Notes: generated from the sequence alone by a model not told the origin. A stretch of DNA of 64,000 nt from Ashinkailepas kermadecensis (GCA_034440615.1 JAOTOM010005133.1:300001-364000), one strand, 5' to 3'. Positions 1 to 12,055 are shown, counted from the first letter of the stretch. Program-made: numbers and translations.

Positions 1-354
1 GACAATTTCAACAAGACGACGCAATAAAGACAACTGTCGCCCCAAATCACCTGCTCGCTGACCTATGTATCAAAAAGAAACGTATCCGTTAAAAATGCGA
101 GAAAATGCAGTAACTTACGCTAAAGGCAATTTTCTGAATTCGTGTCTATCCGCAGAGCAACGGTACGATTTTTTTTAATCTACCTATGGCCCTTGCCTGG
201 TCAAAATATGTGTCGAATTAAACACCTCCTTTTCACCATTTTTGTATTCTTCAAATAGTCTTAACATTGCACGGAGATAGGCTGTGGCCCATTTTAAGCA
301 GTTGCGTACCGAAGGGGAGGGTAAAGGGGCAGTGATCTCCACCCCCTGAGAGGT
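1..354. other. No feature recognised
   Basis: AT-moderate unique sequence without a convincing ORF or repeat. If the minus-strand kinase gene continues past the left edge, this is intron. Confidence 0.5.
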
Positions 355-1175
355 TGTGGGGCCCCAAGTAATCTAGTCGTGGTTCGGAAAAATTGTGCCA
401 GGCGCCGTTAAAAAAAAATCCCGCTGGAGCCCCAAAAATAGCTCTGGACCCCGAAAAATCGCATTGGGGGCCAACAAAATCCAGCAGGGTCCCTGAAAAT
501 GACGTTTGGAACCCAAAATCGCTTCAAGTCCTCTGAAAATCACATTGGGGGGCCCACAAAATCGCACTCAGGCCTCTATAAATCATATGTTTGCCCAAAA
601 AGTCGCACATGGCCACTTAAAATGACACTGGGGGCCCCAAAATCGCATCAAGGCCTTGCAAATCATATTAGGCTCCACACAAATTGTTCCTGGGGGCTTA
701 AAAATGCCGCTGGGGTCTCCAAAAAGTGGGGCCGATGTTCCTGAAAATACCGCTGGGGCTCTCAAATAGCCGTGCCGGGGCCCCCGAAGATCGCACTGGC
801 GCTTCCAGGGTGTCAGACAGGGCCCTTGGAAATCTTGCTTAGGGCCCAAAAAGATTTGACGGAGTCCCTGAAATTGACGCTGGGGCCCAAAAACAGGTCG
901 GGCCCCTCAAGATCACGCGGGGGCCCAAAAGGTCGGGCCGGGGTCCGTGCAAATCGCATTGAGACCCCAAAAAACACGGACCGGGCCCCGGAAAATGACA
1001 CTGTGGACTCAATTGTTCGCATCTCGGCCACTGAAAATCAAGCTGGGGGCCCAGAAAGTCGTAACGGGATCCTTGAAAATCACGCTGGGCCCCAAAAATC
1101 GCGCTGCTTCAATCGCACTGGGACCCCAAAAGTCGCACCGCAGCCCTTGAAAATTACACTGTGGGAACAAAATGT
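355..1175. repeat. Degenerate 20/40-bp G/C/A-rich tandem repeat
   Basis: A subunit of about 20 bp alternates between forms like 'gaaaatcacactgggg' and 'cccaaaaatcgcact', giving a dimer of about 40 bp over about 0.8 kb. Copies are strongly diverged, so the array is old. ORFs across it on both strands (up to 150 codons) only reflect the repeat and show no conserved protein pattern. Confidence 0.7.
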
Positions 1176-1320
1176 TGCATGCATAACCAGACGTGCGTGC
1201 TGTTTCGATATGATTTCCGATTAGGCTGGATTGTTCATTTCGATACACTAATTTTCTATACCTGTTCAGGTTCCGTTTGCAAGTATTTAATTCGTTGCAA
1301 AAGAAGTCAACTACAATTTA

Positions 1321-1612
1321 TGACGTCACCAACAAAGATGCTATCAGTGTTGACAGTCCAAATCGTCCTAGGTGACAGCCCATGACAGTGGAGGTGCAGC
1401 ATCTGACGTCAGTACTGACGGCCGTCTGAGTCACCCCTCCCCAAAGGGGGGGGCCGCCGTCTGGTAACTGAGGGGGAGGGGTGACATCTGACGTCAGTAC
1501 CGACGGCCGTCTGAGTCACACCTCGCCACGGACGGGCCGGTCGAGGGGTGACATCTGACGTCAGTACCGACGGCCGTCTGAGTCACACCTCGCCACGGAC
1601 GGGCCATACGCA
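1321..1612. promoter_or_regulatory. Repeats of about 66 bp carrying CRE and AP-1 motifs
   Basis: Perfect TGACGTCA octamers (CRE/CREB-type) lie at 1321-1328, 1404-1411, 1489-1496 and 1556-1563. TGAGTCA heptamers (AP-1-type) follow at 1427-1433, 1512-1518 and 1579-1585. The last three CRE/AP-1 pairs are in tandem units spaced 85 and 67 bp. The motifs are seen directly; any enhancer activity is inference. Confidence 0.4.
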
Positions 1613-1615
1613 CGT

Positions 1616-1840
1616 GCACCCCGCACCCCCACGGCCAGCACCACGCGCCCCACCCCCCCCAAAAAACCCGCCCCACACCCCCACACAAACAAAAACTAGG
1701 GGCCCCACCAAACCGGAAAAAACCAAAAAAGGAAAGTACAAAAAACCAAAACAAAAACACCCCCCCACCCCCACCCCACCCCCCCCGGAAACGCCAAGGA
1801 AAAACAAAAAAAACACAAAAAAAAAACGGTCGATACGTCA
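1616..1840. repeat. C/A-only low-complexity tract
   Basis: About 225 bases almost without T and with few G, made of runs of C and A. It continues from the 66-bp array and precedes the CT/CA microsatellite. The ragged homopolymers suggest uncorrected reads as much as true sequence. Confidence 0.7.
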
Positions 1841-1887
1841 TAACTCTACATCATTTCATCAATGATGTCATTCTTTAAAAGATACCG

Positions 1888-1888
<1 letters not shown>

Positions 1889-1947
<59 letters not shown>

Positions 1948-2205
1948 GCACACACACGCACATACCACACACAAACACAAACACAAACACAAACAAAACA
2001 CACACAAACACACACACACCTAATCACACACAAACACAAACACACACAAGCACACATACGCACACACGCACACGCATGCACACGCACGCACACGCACGCA
2101 CACGCACGCACACACATGCAAATACACACACACATACACACACTAGCAAACCTACACACACGCACACACACACATAGATACACACATATACAAATACACA
2201 CAAAC
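1889..2205. repeat. (CT)n then (CA)n compound microsatellite
   Basis: About 25 uninterrupted CT dinucleotides run to about 1940, followed by about 260 bp of CA-rich dinucleotides interrupted by CG and TA steps. The cysteine/valine-rich minus-strand ORFs here are artefacts. Confidence 0.95.
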
Positions 2206-3348
2206 CGAGTTCCAGCACTGTGCCGGCAAGCCACAGAAGGAATCTCTTCTCGCATGCGGCCTCAAGCGAAAGCGATTAAGCCTGTGCAAGTTAAAGCAAG
2301 CATTAGATGTGAAACTTTCACGCATTTATTATGGGCGCATGGTCGCGTCTTAAACCTGGAGCACATGGAAGAAATGAACAGTGAAGGACAGTGACAATGC
2401 TCTCCTTTCAAAACTAAATAATACGGCATCCCTGTGTGTACGATGCAACCAGAAGCCAAGCTGACCTGTGGTCACACAGTACACCTTGCCAGAGGTGCAG
2501 CTAAGAGGGGTCGGGGGCCGCCCCCCCCGCCCTTAGCAATCAAAAAAGCACTAGATGAAACAAGAAATTTTGAGATCTCCAATACTCAAAACAAAAACAA
2601 AAAAGTTTTCTCGCGCTTCGAGCGCCGAAAGAGTTATCTCTTTTATGAATTTTGTTTTGGGGTCGCCCCTTATGGAAGTTCTGGTTGCGTCACTGTAACA
2701 TGCAGTGGACATGTAGTATGTTTTCGAGCCACACATGGGGGCAAGCAATAACGATTCGCTGCGGGGATCAGGTAACACCATGAGCGGCGCCAACTGGAGG
2801 GATGGCGCACGCCGCCTCCTCCAATCTTCGTGTACTTCAACGTTGCCCCTGTGGCGTTGCATACAAAGAATACTTTCGTATTAAACATATAATCATAAAA
2901 CATAATTATTAGACATATCAAACATATTCGTAAATTAAACTGCATTCTTTCGTCGTCCCTTCACCGTCATCGAAAACCAGTGGCGACGCCAATGGGCAGA
3001 ACGCCACCAATGAAATAGCCTTATGTTGCACGAGCAGAGTTTGCTTCAATTCGCAGTGTAAGACAAAGGCTTCGATATCCAAAATGGTTGATGGAAGTCC
3101 ACTTTGTAGATACAAGCGTAACCAAGTGCTAGTGAGGGCGTGAGTTGCTATTGGTCCGTTGAGGTAGATACTCACCAATCCACTCAACGACATGTTGTGA
3201 CCTAGTTGAGCATGAATGTGTCATGAAATTAAATTCGAGCTTTGACAATGCACGTATCGCAGATGACAGTTTGACCTTTGACCTGTTCTCAACAGCTTGC
3301 CTATCGCCATGGCACTTGTGACGTCATGTCGCCATCCATCCCCCAGCA
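2206..3348. other. Unique sequence, possible old transposon remnant
   Basis: No gene recognised. At about 2490-2690 a G/C-rich block precedes a 'tctcgcgcttcgagcgcc' motif and a second G/C-rich block; this resembles dispersed repeat ends in invertebrate genomes, but no clear inverted ends or target duplication were found. A 91-codon minus ORF at 2918-3193 resembles nothing I know. Confidence 0.3.
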
Positions 3349-3558
3349 CCGCGCTGTTAATGTCAGGCTCTGCCCGTACCGCGCTGTTAATGTCAGGCTC
3401 TGCCCGTACCGCGCTGTTAATGTCAGGCTCTGCCCGTACCGCGCTGTTAATGTCAGGCTCTGCCCGTACAGCGCTGTTAATGTCAGGCTCTGCCCGTACC
3501 GCGCTGTTAATGTCAGGCTCTGCCCGTACCGCGCTATTAATGCCAGGCTCTGCTGCGC
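3349..3558. repeat. 30-bp tandem repeat, 7 copies
   Basis: Each unit reads 'gcgctgttaatgtcaggctc' followed by 'tgcccgtacc', nearly identical across copies. Because 30 is a multiple of 3, a plus-strand frame stays open (RAVNVRLCPY repeated), giving a 159-codon ORF at 3278-3757 that is treated as spurious. Confidence 0.95.
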
Positions 3559-3919
3559 TCAGATGCGGCTATCACTCACACAAGAGAACAGGATAAGCCT
3601 GAGGCTTCAATCGGGAAATTTCGCCAATATATATGTCGACGGGTTGAATGAAGGCAAAACGTGCGATGTGTGCCACAACCTTCGTTTTGTGGAAATGAAA
3701 ACGGACGAGCAACAGGGGGAATTTCCCGAAAAAAGTGCCGAACAATGGGCTAGATAGTCACCCTACCCATCCTTTCCGAAACGTCATCTGAAATTATATG
3801 GTGAACAGTAGTTCTGAAAATGTCAAATCCGATGAAAATTCACATTCGCTGCAGCAGAGGTAAATTTTCCATCAACATTGCTAGATATCGATAACACCAC
3901 GGGGATAGAAAATACTCAC
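3559..3919 (-). other. Start of kinase intron 4, no feature
   Basis: Unique sequence immediately downstream, in gene direction, of the exon 4 donor. It contains no exon for the rest of the kinase domain. Confidence 0.5.
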
Positions 3920-4046
3920 CGACGTAGTCCGGTGTGCCAAGCATCTCCCGAATCTGCTGGCCAGAGGAGATGACCCGTGAGATCTCTAGGTCACACAGCT
4001 TGATGTCGCAGTCCGGAAATGTGCCCGTCAGCACCAGGTTCTGTGG
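3920..4046 (-). CDS. Drak: DRAK/STK17-like Ser/Thr kinase, exon 4 (activation segment)
   Basis: Seen: 127 bp between an acceptor ending ttcag and a donor gtgagtatt, starting in phase 0 and ending in phase 1. It encodes 42 residues beginning PQNLVLTG and ending GTPDYV, with KLCDLEISRVI between. PQN directly completes the HLDIK that ends exon 3, restoring the HxDxKPQN catalytic loop typical of DAPK/DRAK kinases. The magnesium-binding Asp is present (about residue 198), but DFG reads DLE. From memory, arthropod DRAK proteins can carry DFE here, so the glutamate may be lineage-typical; the leucine is also unusual. The next exon should begin with the APE motif and is not in the window. Identity as a kinase exon is very likely, DRAK subfamily likely. 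Confidence 0.85.
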
Positions 4047-4344
4047 CTGAAGACAGATGTCATCTCATCAGACAAGGCCGTTGTGCCAACGAACTGCACG
4101 ATCACAGGAAAAAAATATGTATCCAGTTTCAGAACAATGATATTTGGAGCCACGTCCTAAGCAATAGCACTTTATGTGTGTGTTTTTTTTTGGGGGCGGG
4201 GGGTAAATCATTCTCAATTCTCAAAGCATTCTAAAAAAAATAACGGTCCCTCGAAATGTTAAGTTCTTTCTATCGAATCATCATGGCATGGATAATGTCT
4301 TCCCAACAAAAAGTGCACCATTGCATTGCATGCCCCTTTTGCTC

Positions 4345-4507
4345 AGCGTTTCGGCATCGACAAGACACCACTCCCCAATGGCAGCCGGGATGCGAGTGTT
4401 GTGGTATCGACACGACATTGCTTCACAATGGCACCTGGGATTCAAGTGTTTCTGTATCAGTGTAACACTGCTTCCCAATGGCAGCCGGGATTCAAATGTT
4501 TTGCTAT
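4345..4507. repeat. 51-bp tandem repeat, 3 copies
   Basis: Copies centred on 'aatggcagccggga' at about 4376, 4427 and 4477, moderately diverged. It lies in kinase intron 3, upstream of exon 4. Confidence 0.8.
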
Positions 4508-4587
4508 GAGCTCACTCACTATAGATGGCTCATGGCATCAAAAAGCACTTCTTTATCGGGTCACAACCAAAAAGAACTCCTGCAAAC

Positions 4588-4922
4588 GTGGCCTCACTGT
4601 AGCTGTAGCTGCTACAGCACTGTAGCTGGCTTTGTGCAGTTTCTTGCGCTGGTGTAGCTAACCGGAGGTAAAGTGGCGTCCAAACGTGGCCTCAATGCAG
4701 CTGTAGCTGGCTTGGTGCAGTTCCTGACGCTGGTGTTGCCAACCGGAGGTACAGGGGCTGTCCAATCGTGGCCTCACTGCAGCTGTATCTGGCTCGGTTC
4801 AGTTCATGGCCCGATGTGGCCAGCCGTATGTAAAGGGGCTGTCCAATCGTGGCCTCACTGCAGCTGTATCTGGCTCGGTTCAGTTCATGGCCCGATGTGG
4901 CCAGCCGTATGTAAAGGGGCTG
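4588..4922. repeat. 82-bp tandem repeat, 4 copies
   Basis: Units start with 'gtggcctcactgcagctgta' at 4588, 4686, 4769 and 4850. The last two copies are nearly identical; the first is longer (98 bp) and more diverged. Confidence 0.9.
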
Positions 4923-5699
4923 ACAACCGTACGGGATGTGTGATGCAAACACAGGTGCAGTGCAATTTGTTTTCCCATGCACATGCGTTACAAACTTGAA
5001 AATGAAAATAGACAATTCCAGTTATCATGGTGCAGCTTCAGCTTGTTTTTTGGACTTCAAATGTTCTGCCCGATAGTTCATATCAAACGAAGACGAGGTG
5101 ATAAAGGCCCGAGCATGGGAATGCCGGCGCAACTTTTTTATTTGACCTGCAGTTATTTTAGTATTTTACGTCGTATATTTGAATTCGGAGTAGTTTATAA
5201 AAAGTATTTGGATGAAAGTTAGTAAATCTCAAATGAAAAGAGCAGATCTGGTTCTGAGTGAGAACATTTGACCTTTAAATGCTGCATTGAGAGGTCAAGC
5301 GCTGATGAATGTTACTTGCGAGCGGGAGCGCAGCCGCGAATCCCTGTTTTTAAACAAAGATTGAATAACTTCACGAGAAGAATGAATAAAAATCGGCAAG
5401 ACAACAATTAAAAGAGCAAATCTGATTCTGAGCGAAAATGTCAGAACGCGAAGGGCTGCGGCAAAAACTTGCCGGCAAAAGGGCAAGCCTTCTAAAGCGT
5501 GACGGTCGGGCCTGGCCGGCCAGGGCCCTTCAGATGAACTTTATTACCACAAGGGAGTATGTAGGCTTGCCCGGCCCCTCGGTGGTAATACGGCGATACA
5601 CCCGGGGTGCAATACCTGGGAAATCAAAAAGTAACTAAAGCGTTCGAAATGATTTAATTCGTCACTTCGTTGCCGCGTTATTTGCGTTATCGTCTTGGA
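4923..5699. other. Unique intron sequence with a small dispersed duplication
   Basis: A segment reading 'aaaagagcagatctggttct' at about 5237 recurs in diverged form at about 5411. No gene seen. Confidence 0.4.
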
Positions 5700-6390
5700 G
5701 AGGTGGTCACTTCAGGTGGTCCTCTTTACCCGTCTTGGGGACTCATCTTTCCCCGTGAGGCCTCATATTTTTAATTAGGCACCTCGTTTACCGTGCTAGG
5801 AGGCTTCTCAGTATCTTTTGGGGCCCTCCCTATCGTTTCATGGACGTACTCTTGTGTCCTGGGTGTCTTCATTTAAGTTAGGGGCCTTCTGTGCCGTCTT
5901 CACACCATCGTCTCGCTTGGCGCGACTTCCTTCTCTTCCTCCGGGTCTCCGTTTGCGTCACAAAGCCTCCCCTTCGGTCTTCTTATACTGGAGGCTCCTT
6001 TTTATTATTAGGATCATCTTTTTGAAAAGGAGCTTAGGGTTACTCTAATTTGGGCTTTATATTCAGCGTTCCGGATGCTAGGCACCTCCTCTCATTATTT
6101 GGAACCTCTGTTCCATCTTGGTTGCATTCTTGAGCTTTCTTTTTCAAATTAGGGACATTCCATACTCTTTGGGGCCTATTTTTATTGGGACCTCCTTCTA
6201 TTCTTGGGAAGGAGAAGTACGTTTCTCCCCGTACTTCCCGAGGGCCTCCTCTTGGGCTCGGAGGCCTCCTCACTCATATTAGAAGATTCGGTACCGTTTA
6301 AGGACCTCGTCTCAGTTGTTTGGACCTTCCTACTAATTTTTTGGTCCTCGTCTTGAGTCTTGTGGACCTCCTTGTAATAGAGTTAGTTTT
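5700..6390. repeat. Degenerate T/C/G-rich repeat of about 30 bp
   Basis: Loosely repeated 'ggcctcctc...tcttggggacct' blocks; a similar patch recurs at 7160-7270. Unit borders are blurred, so copy number is uncertain. Confidence 0.5.
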
Positions 6391-7764
6391 GGAGCGTCTT
6401 AATCCCATAAATTCAGCCCCCTACCCCCTCCGTTCCTAGCGCGACAAGTCTCAGGCACCTGGACTGGCGTCTGCCTGTCTGATGCCGACGTAAGGAAGCC
6501 ACCGCTCCAGTCGGGGCCGGTCAGTGGACCTTGCCCGTTCCCCTCCCCTCAGTTCGACTGACTCGGTTGAAACGATGTTAGATGTTAGATGTAACAGAGT
6601 TCACATAAAGTTAAACGTTTGGCTGTCCCATAACCGTAATTGAGATAATCCCGTAAGCCTTCCGATTGTAAAAGTGTACCATAATTGTAACTGTAATAGT
6701 GTACCGTACCGTAAATGTCACATAGCAACCATCACTAACTGCAGGCCCACTTCCCCTGTCGAACCTTCTAGAACAGGGATGTGACGTTCAATATATTCAG
6801 TAATATTCAGGGATATTCAACCGTCGCCAGCGGCCGTGCGCCCGGCGGCAGTCAGGCTTGGATTCTCACTGCGAGCGGACCGCTGCTGAAACGCTCCGGC
6901 GCGCGCTCCCTTCCCAACTAAATTCGCCCTCTAAATTCATAGCAAGGCAGTACCACGGCTTTCCTTCAGAGGAGAAAGTTCTGAACGGTGTCTGTCTGTC
7001 TCGTGTGATCGTGCGAGTGCTGCAGTACAATACAGGGCAGCTAAAAGGACATTGGTGCTTACACAACCGGGGTTATCGAGACGACGAGGTTGCTAGACTT
7101 TCGCGAGCCAATATAGGAACTTTCCTACATCCTCTATCAAAATAAAGTCCTCTCGCACTGGCTTACCTACGAGCCCCGTCTCGTTTCTTGAGGGCTTTCT
7201 TGTCCATCTTGAAGGCCTCCTGAGCCGACTTAGTCGTTTGTGGGTTCCCCAGATTTCGTGGGGCCTAAGCCATATGTTCGCCCTCCCCTCTGACTGACGA
7301 CAGGGAGGCGAGATGCTCCCTCTCCCCCTCCCCCACCTCTTGGTGACGCTGCCACTGATCTGATGTGTCATTACCTGTATCTAGCCATACGTTTCTCTCT
7401 GCTATGTATGCCGTGTCCAAGGCACGGCATGGCTGGCAGGTGAGGATGTAGACAGAGCTCCGTGTGTGACAGCTGTCATCCGGTCTCGCCATGGAGCGGT
7501 TACACTTGGGTTCCACCAGCGGGCCTTGGGTGTGGGTCGACAGCGGACCCGGTCAGGGCTTCTGACGGTGTTTCCCACTCTGCCACGCTGCTGCACATCC
7601 TTAGTCAGCCAGCCTGCCTCCACCCCGTAGCTAAAACTCGTTGGCTATGAACATGTTGGTCCGTGTGGTCCGCGCACCCACCGATGACGGGCAGCGATAC
7701 CAGCGCCGCACGGTGGCGGACGAAGACACTCGCCACAGGCCTGGGACGTCGTCACGCAGTCGAA
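6391..7764. other. Unique intron sequence
   Basis: No recognised gene. Minus ORFs at 7093-7623 overlap in several frames without protein-like conservation. A diverged patch of the preceding repeat is at 7160-7270. Confidence 0.4.
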
Positions 7765-8995
7765 GCTGACCAGCAGTGGGGCTGACAGTCGGCTCCCGCA
7801 CCACGAGGGCAGTCTGTCTCGGCAGCTGACAGCCAGTTGGACTGACAGTCGGTTCCCGCACCACGAGGGCAGTCTGTCTCGGCAGCTGACAGCCAGTGGG
7901 GCTGACAGTCGGCTCCCGCACCACGAGGGCAGTCTGTCTCGGCAGCTGACAGTCGGCTCCTCCACCACGAGGGCAGTCTGTCTCGGCAGCTGACAGCCAG
8001 TTGGACTGACAGTCGGCTCCCGCACCACGAGGCCAGTCTGTCTCGGCAGCTGACAGCCAGTGGGGCTGACAGTCGGTTCCCGCACCACGAGGGCAGTCTG
8101 TCTCGGCAGCTGACAGCCAGTTGGACTGACAGTCGGCTCCCGCACCACGAGGCCAGTCTGTCTCGGCAGCTGACAGCCAGTGGGGCTGACAGTCGGCTCC
8201 CGCACCACGAGGGCAGTCTGTCTCGGCAGCTGACAGCCAGTGGGGCTGACAGTCGGCTCCCGCACCACGAGGGCAGTCTGTCTCGGCAGATGACAGCCAG
8301 TGGGGCTGACAGTCGGCTCCCGCACCACGAGGCCAGTCTGTCTCGGCAGCTGACAGCCAGTTGGACTGACAGTCGGCTCCCGCACCACGAGGCCAGTCTG
8401 TCTCGGCAGCTGACAGCCAGTGGGGCTGACAGTCGGCTCCCGCACCACGAGGCCAGTCTGTCTCGGCAGCTGACAGCCAGTGGGGCTGACAGTCGGCTCC
8501 CGCACCACGAGGGCAGTCTGTCTCGGCAGCTGACAGCCAGTGGGGCTGACAGTCGGCTCCCGCACCACGAGGGCAGTCTGTCTCGGCAGCTGACAGTCGG
8601 CTCCTCCACCACGAGGGCAGTCTGTCTCGGCAGCTGACAGCCAGTGGGGCTGACAGTCGGCTCCCGCACCACGAGGGCAGTCTGTCTCGGCAGCTGACAG
8701 TCGGCTCCTCCACCACGAGGGCAGTCTGTCTCGGCAGCTGACAGCCAGTGGGGCTGACAGTCGGCTCCTCCACCACGAGGGCAGTCTGTCTCGGCAGCTG
8801 ACAGTCGGCTCCCGCACCACGAGGCCAGTCTGTCTCGGCAGCTGACAGTCGGCTCCTCCACCACGAGGCCAGTCTGTCTCGGCAGCTGACAGTCGGCTCC
8901 CGCACCACGAGGCCAGTCTGTCTCGGCAGCTGACAGTCGGCTCCTCCACCACGAGGCCAGTCCGTCTCGGCAGCTGACAGCCAGTGGGGCCGGCC
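7765..8995. repeat. 60/44-bp minisatellite, over 20 copies
   Basis: The long unit (60 bp) starts 'ctgacagccagtggggctga' and ends 'gtctgtctcggcag'; the short unit (44 bp) lacks a 16-bp block. Long units fill about 7765-8580 and short units are more frequent at the right end. All three minus-strand frames stay open (425, 463 and 431 codons) because the unit has no stop codon and the 44-bp form changes frame. These ORFs are artefacts. Confidence 0.97.
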
Positions 8996-9394
8996 TGTCC
9001 CGCGCTTCGCCCAGCAACATTGAATGCCGACGCCAATGCAATCTCAAAAGCTACGACAGTGTATGCTCGTATATTTATACAATGAATATATGCGTGTTAT
9101 CAAGACCGTGCACGAAGACGCTGTAAAACCATTTCAGGCTATGTGCACTTAGTCTAGAAAAATCAACGAAGATCATCTACAAATGCGCATTACGTGACGT
9201 GGTGACGTGACGCCCCAAGCTCACCCTCAGGCATATTCATCTCCACGCCTACAGAACGATCGGAGCGAACTGTGTGTATCTGGCTGAAATTGACACAACC
9301 TCATTTCAGTTCACTTGGACTCGAGTTATGTTCATAAGGGGCTCGCTTCAACATCTTAGACATGCGATGTCATCGGCATGACCACCAGACCGGA
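8996..9394. other. No feature recognised
   Basis: Unique spacer between two arrays, inside kinase intron 3. Confidence 0.4.
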
Positions 9395-9945
9395 CGGCAC
9401 TTGGGGCTGGGTACGCAGCTGTGAACACGTCCAGGGCCAGACGGCACTTGGGGCTGGGTACGCAGCTGTGACACACGTCCAGAGCTGCTGCTTAGTCGGT
9501 GCCAGTGTAACCGGATACAACTGCCAGCCCGTGCCTTAGTCGGTGCCGGTGTAACCGGATATAACTGCCAGCCGTGCCTTAGTCGGTGCCAGTGTAACCG
9601 GATACAACTGCCAGCTCGTGCCTTAGTCGGTGCCGGTGTAACCGGATACAACTGCCAGCCCGTGCCTTAGTCGGTGCCGGTGTAACCGGATACAACTGCC
9701 AGCCCGTACCTTAGTCGGTGCCGGTGTAACCGGATACAACTGCCAGCCCGTGCCTTAGTCGGTGCCGGTGTAACCGGATACAACTGCCAGCCGTGCCTTA
9801 GTCGGTGCCAGTGTAATTGGATACAACTGCCAGCCCGTGCCTTAGTCGGTGCCGGTGTAACCGGATACAACTGCCAGCCCGTGCCTTAGTCGGTGCCAGT
9901 GTAACCGGATACAACTGCCAGCCCGTGCCTTTGTCGGTGCCGATC
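9395..9945. repeat. 48-bp (2 copies) then 44-bp (about 10 copies) tandem repeats
   Basis: The first two units share 'ggcacttggggctgggtacg'. From about 9490 the unit becomes 'cttagtcggtgccggtgtaa' plus 'ccggatacaactgccagccc', 44 bp with some 43-bp copies. The minus ORFs are repeat artefacts. Confidence 0.95.
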
Positions 9946-10689
9946 GTAGGAAAGATATAATTATGGGTTGAATGTTTGCATGCGTTACTGTTGACGTAAT
10001 ACTCCTGATTGATAATGGATCATTCCTGTCTTCCCCTCCCTTGGTGGTGAGGCTCTACTGCCATGATTGGAGTCACTTTGAATCTCAACGAGAGGTCAAA
10101 CATTGCTGCTACCCTCCCGCATTTCTGCGGCCACCATCTGAGACAATATACAAGTCGATGAAAACAAAACAAATACATGTTCAATGCAATTCCATGACAT
10201 TAATCTTCATTACAGCTCGTTAAATGCCTTCAGTATCATTATCGTGCAGCAGTTCATGAACCAAAATAAAGAATTCGTCAATTAAATATCGCGATGAACG
10301 GATGCACCTAGACTAATGAAATGCCTTAACCAGACGATTAACATGCGATGAACACGACTTCTTTATCCCGGTAGAATTCATCGAATGATCAAATCCGAGT
10401 CTATTGTATTAATGGCAAAATTATCGGCGTGATGGCGCTAGGTCTTCATCAGGAATGCACACTTCGCGCAGCTTGCGGCAAATATATTATTTCCGAACTT
10501 CATCACTCACACAACTTTCCTACATTATATAATATTATATTTGTCCTCCCATTATGACTAAAAGTCGGGAGCTGATTAAAACCACTGTGCATGATACAAA
10601 GTTGCACTATTTCTACGTGGTTGTTAGGTTTTGATACGAGATAACTTGATCATTTGATGTGAGATGTTGACATGGGATATTACATCTGT
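9946..10689. other. Unique AT-rich intron sequence
   Basis: No gene or repeat recognised. Confidence 0.4.
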
Positions 10690-11480
10690 TTGAGTCCGGC
10701 GGTGACCGGTTGGATTGGCTTGGGTCCGGCAGGGTCCGGACATATCCGCCTGGGTCCGGAGTATTCGGTTGGATCCAGTGAGGTCCAGATGATCCGGGGT
10801 GGCCAGCACCATCCTGCCTCGCCCGACTGCCATTCATCAGCATGGCACAGTTGAGGTTCTAAATTTGCTGGTGTACAGCGCGGCGTGATGAGGCGTGGTG
10901 CAGTCCGGTGCAGTTTGACAGGGTTCACACAGATTCGCTGAGGTTCGGTTGGGTCACCTAGGAGCTCGTAGTGCCTTCGTGTTCGGTGAGGTCCGGTGGG
11001 ATTCAATGGTTACGGTGGTATTTGGTGAGATCCACTGGGATACAGTGGTGCCCGGTGGTATTTGTTGGCATCCAGTAGGATCCAGTGGTATCCGGTGGTG
11101 TTTGATGGCATCCAGTGCGGTCCAGTGGTGTCCAGTAGTGTTCGGTGAGATCTAGTGGCATTCAGTGGCATTCGGTGGTGTTTGGTGGCATCCAGTGGGG
11201 TCCAGTGGTGTCCGGTGGTGTTTAATGAGATCTAGATAATGTGCTTAATGAGATCCAGTGGGATTCAGTGGTGTCCGGTAGTGTTTGATGAGATCCAGTG
11301 GGATTCAGTGGTGTCCAGTTGAGCCAGTCAGAGTCTGCTGGAGTCCGATGTGAGTAAGGGAGAGTCAAGGGTTTGGCTGGATTCAGCAGTGTTCAGCGGG
11401 ACCTCGTGTGGACCAGTTCGGGTCAGGTCAGGTTAGGTCACACCCACCGGGTCAGATCGGTTCAGATCCGGTCCAATGCC
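10690..11480. repeat. 10-bp-periodic G/T-rich array
   Basis: Diverged decamers of the type 'ggtccagtgg' and 'tgtccggtgg' hold an almost exact 10-bp register over long stretches, especially 11030-11330. Strong strand bias: the plus strand is G/T rich. Confidence 0.85.
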
Positions 11481-12055
11481 GTGCCGAACATCGGTCAGGA
11501 TAGTCAGGCTACGTAAAAAAGCCGGCAGAAAAGTCGCGACAGGAAGCGAGCAGTCGCTTCGTGTATGCATTTGTGAGCTTAAATTTGTTTGAAGTAAGAA
11601 ACTATTATGTTCCTTAAAACAGTATGTAGTTGTCAGCTTAGTTAGGCATCTATGACCAGATCAAGTCGCTTCTTCCGGACAAAGGGAAATCGTTGGATCC
11701 CAATCAGCTTCCGCTGACGGGACGGCACTGAGCACCCATAGCTTCCCCTGAGGGAACGGCAGGGAGCTTCCGCCGAAGGGACGGCACTGAGCACCCATAC
11801 CTTGGCGCTTAAAATTACATCTGTTTGTGGCGTTGCATGGCAATGTTGAATCTCAGACCATCATCTCCCACGTCGTTGTTCCCTCTGCTACAGTGCAGCC
11901 CTTGGGTGTAGTCCTGGACTACCCAGCCATCTTATGAACACCAGGTAGGTAAGCATCTGTTGGTCACATCTTGCTTGCAAAGGCTTACAATGCTCTTTTC
12001 AGAATGGGCTCAAAGTCTTTCCATGTGATCAGCACTTTTGGTGTGAGATCCTCAC
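11481..12055. other. Intron sequence with a short duplication
   Basis: A block containing 'gggacggcactgagcaccca' occurs at about 11718 and 11778, with a partial copy between. The 3' part lies just downstream of the exon 3 donor. No other feature seen. Confidence 0.5.

Noticed and set aside
3278..3757. 159-codon ORF with a ten-residue repeat
   Set aside because: The reading is a 30-bp repeat plus unremarkable flanks, in the intron of a gene on the other strand.
7631..9047. Three overlapping minus ORFs of 425-463 codons
   Set aside because: Produced by a stop-free 60/44-bp repeat; every frame is open.
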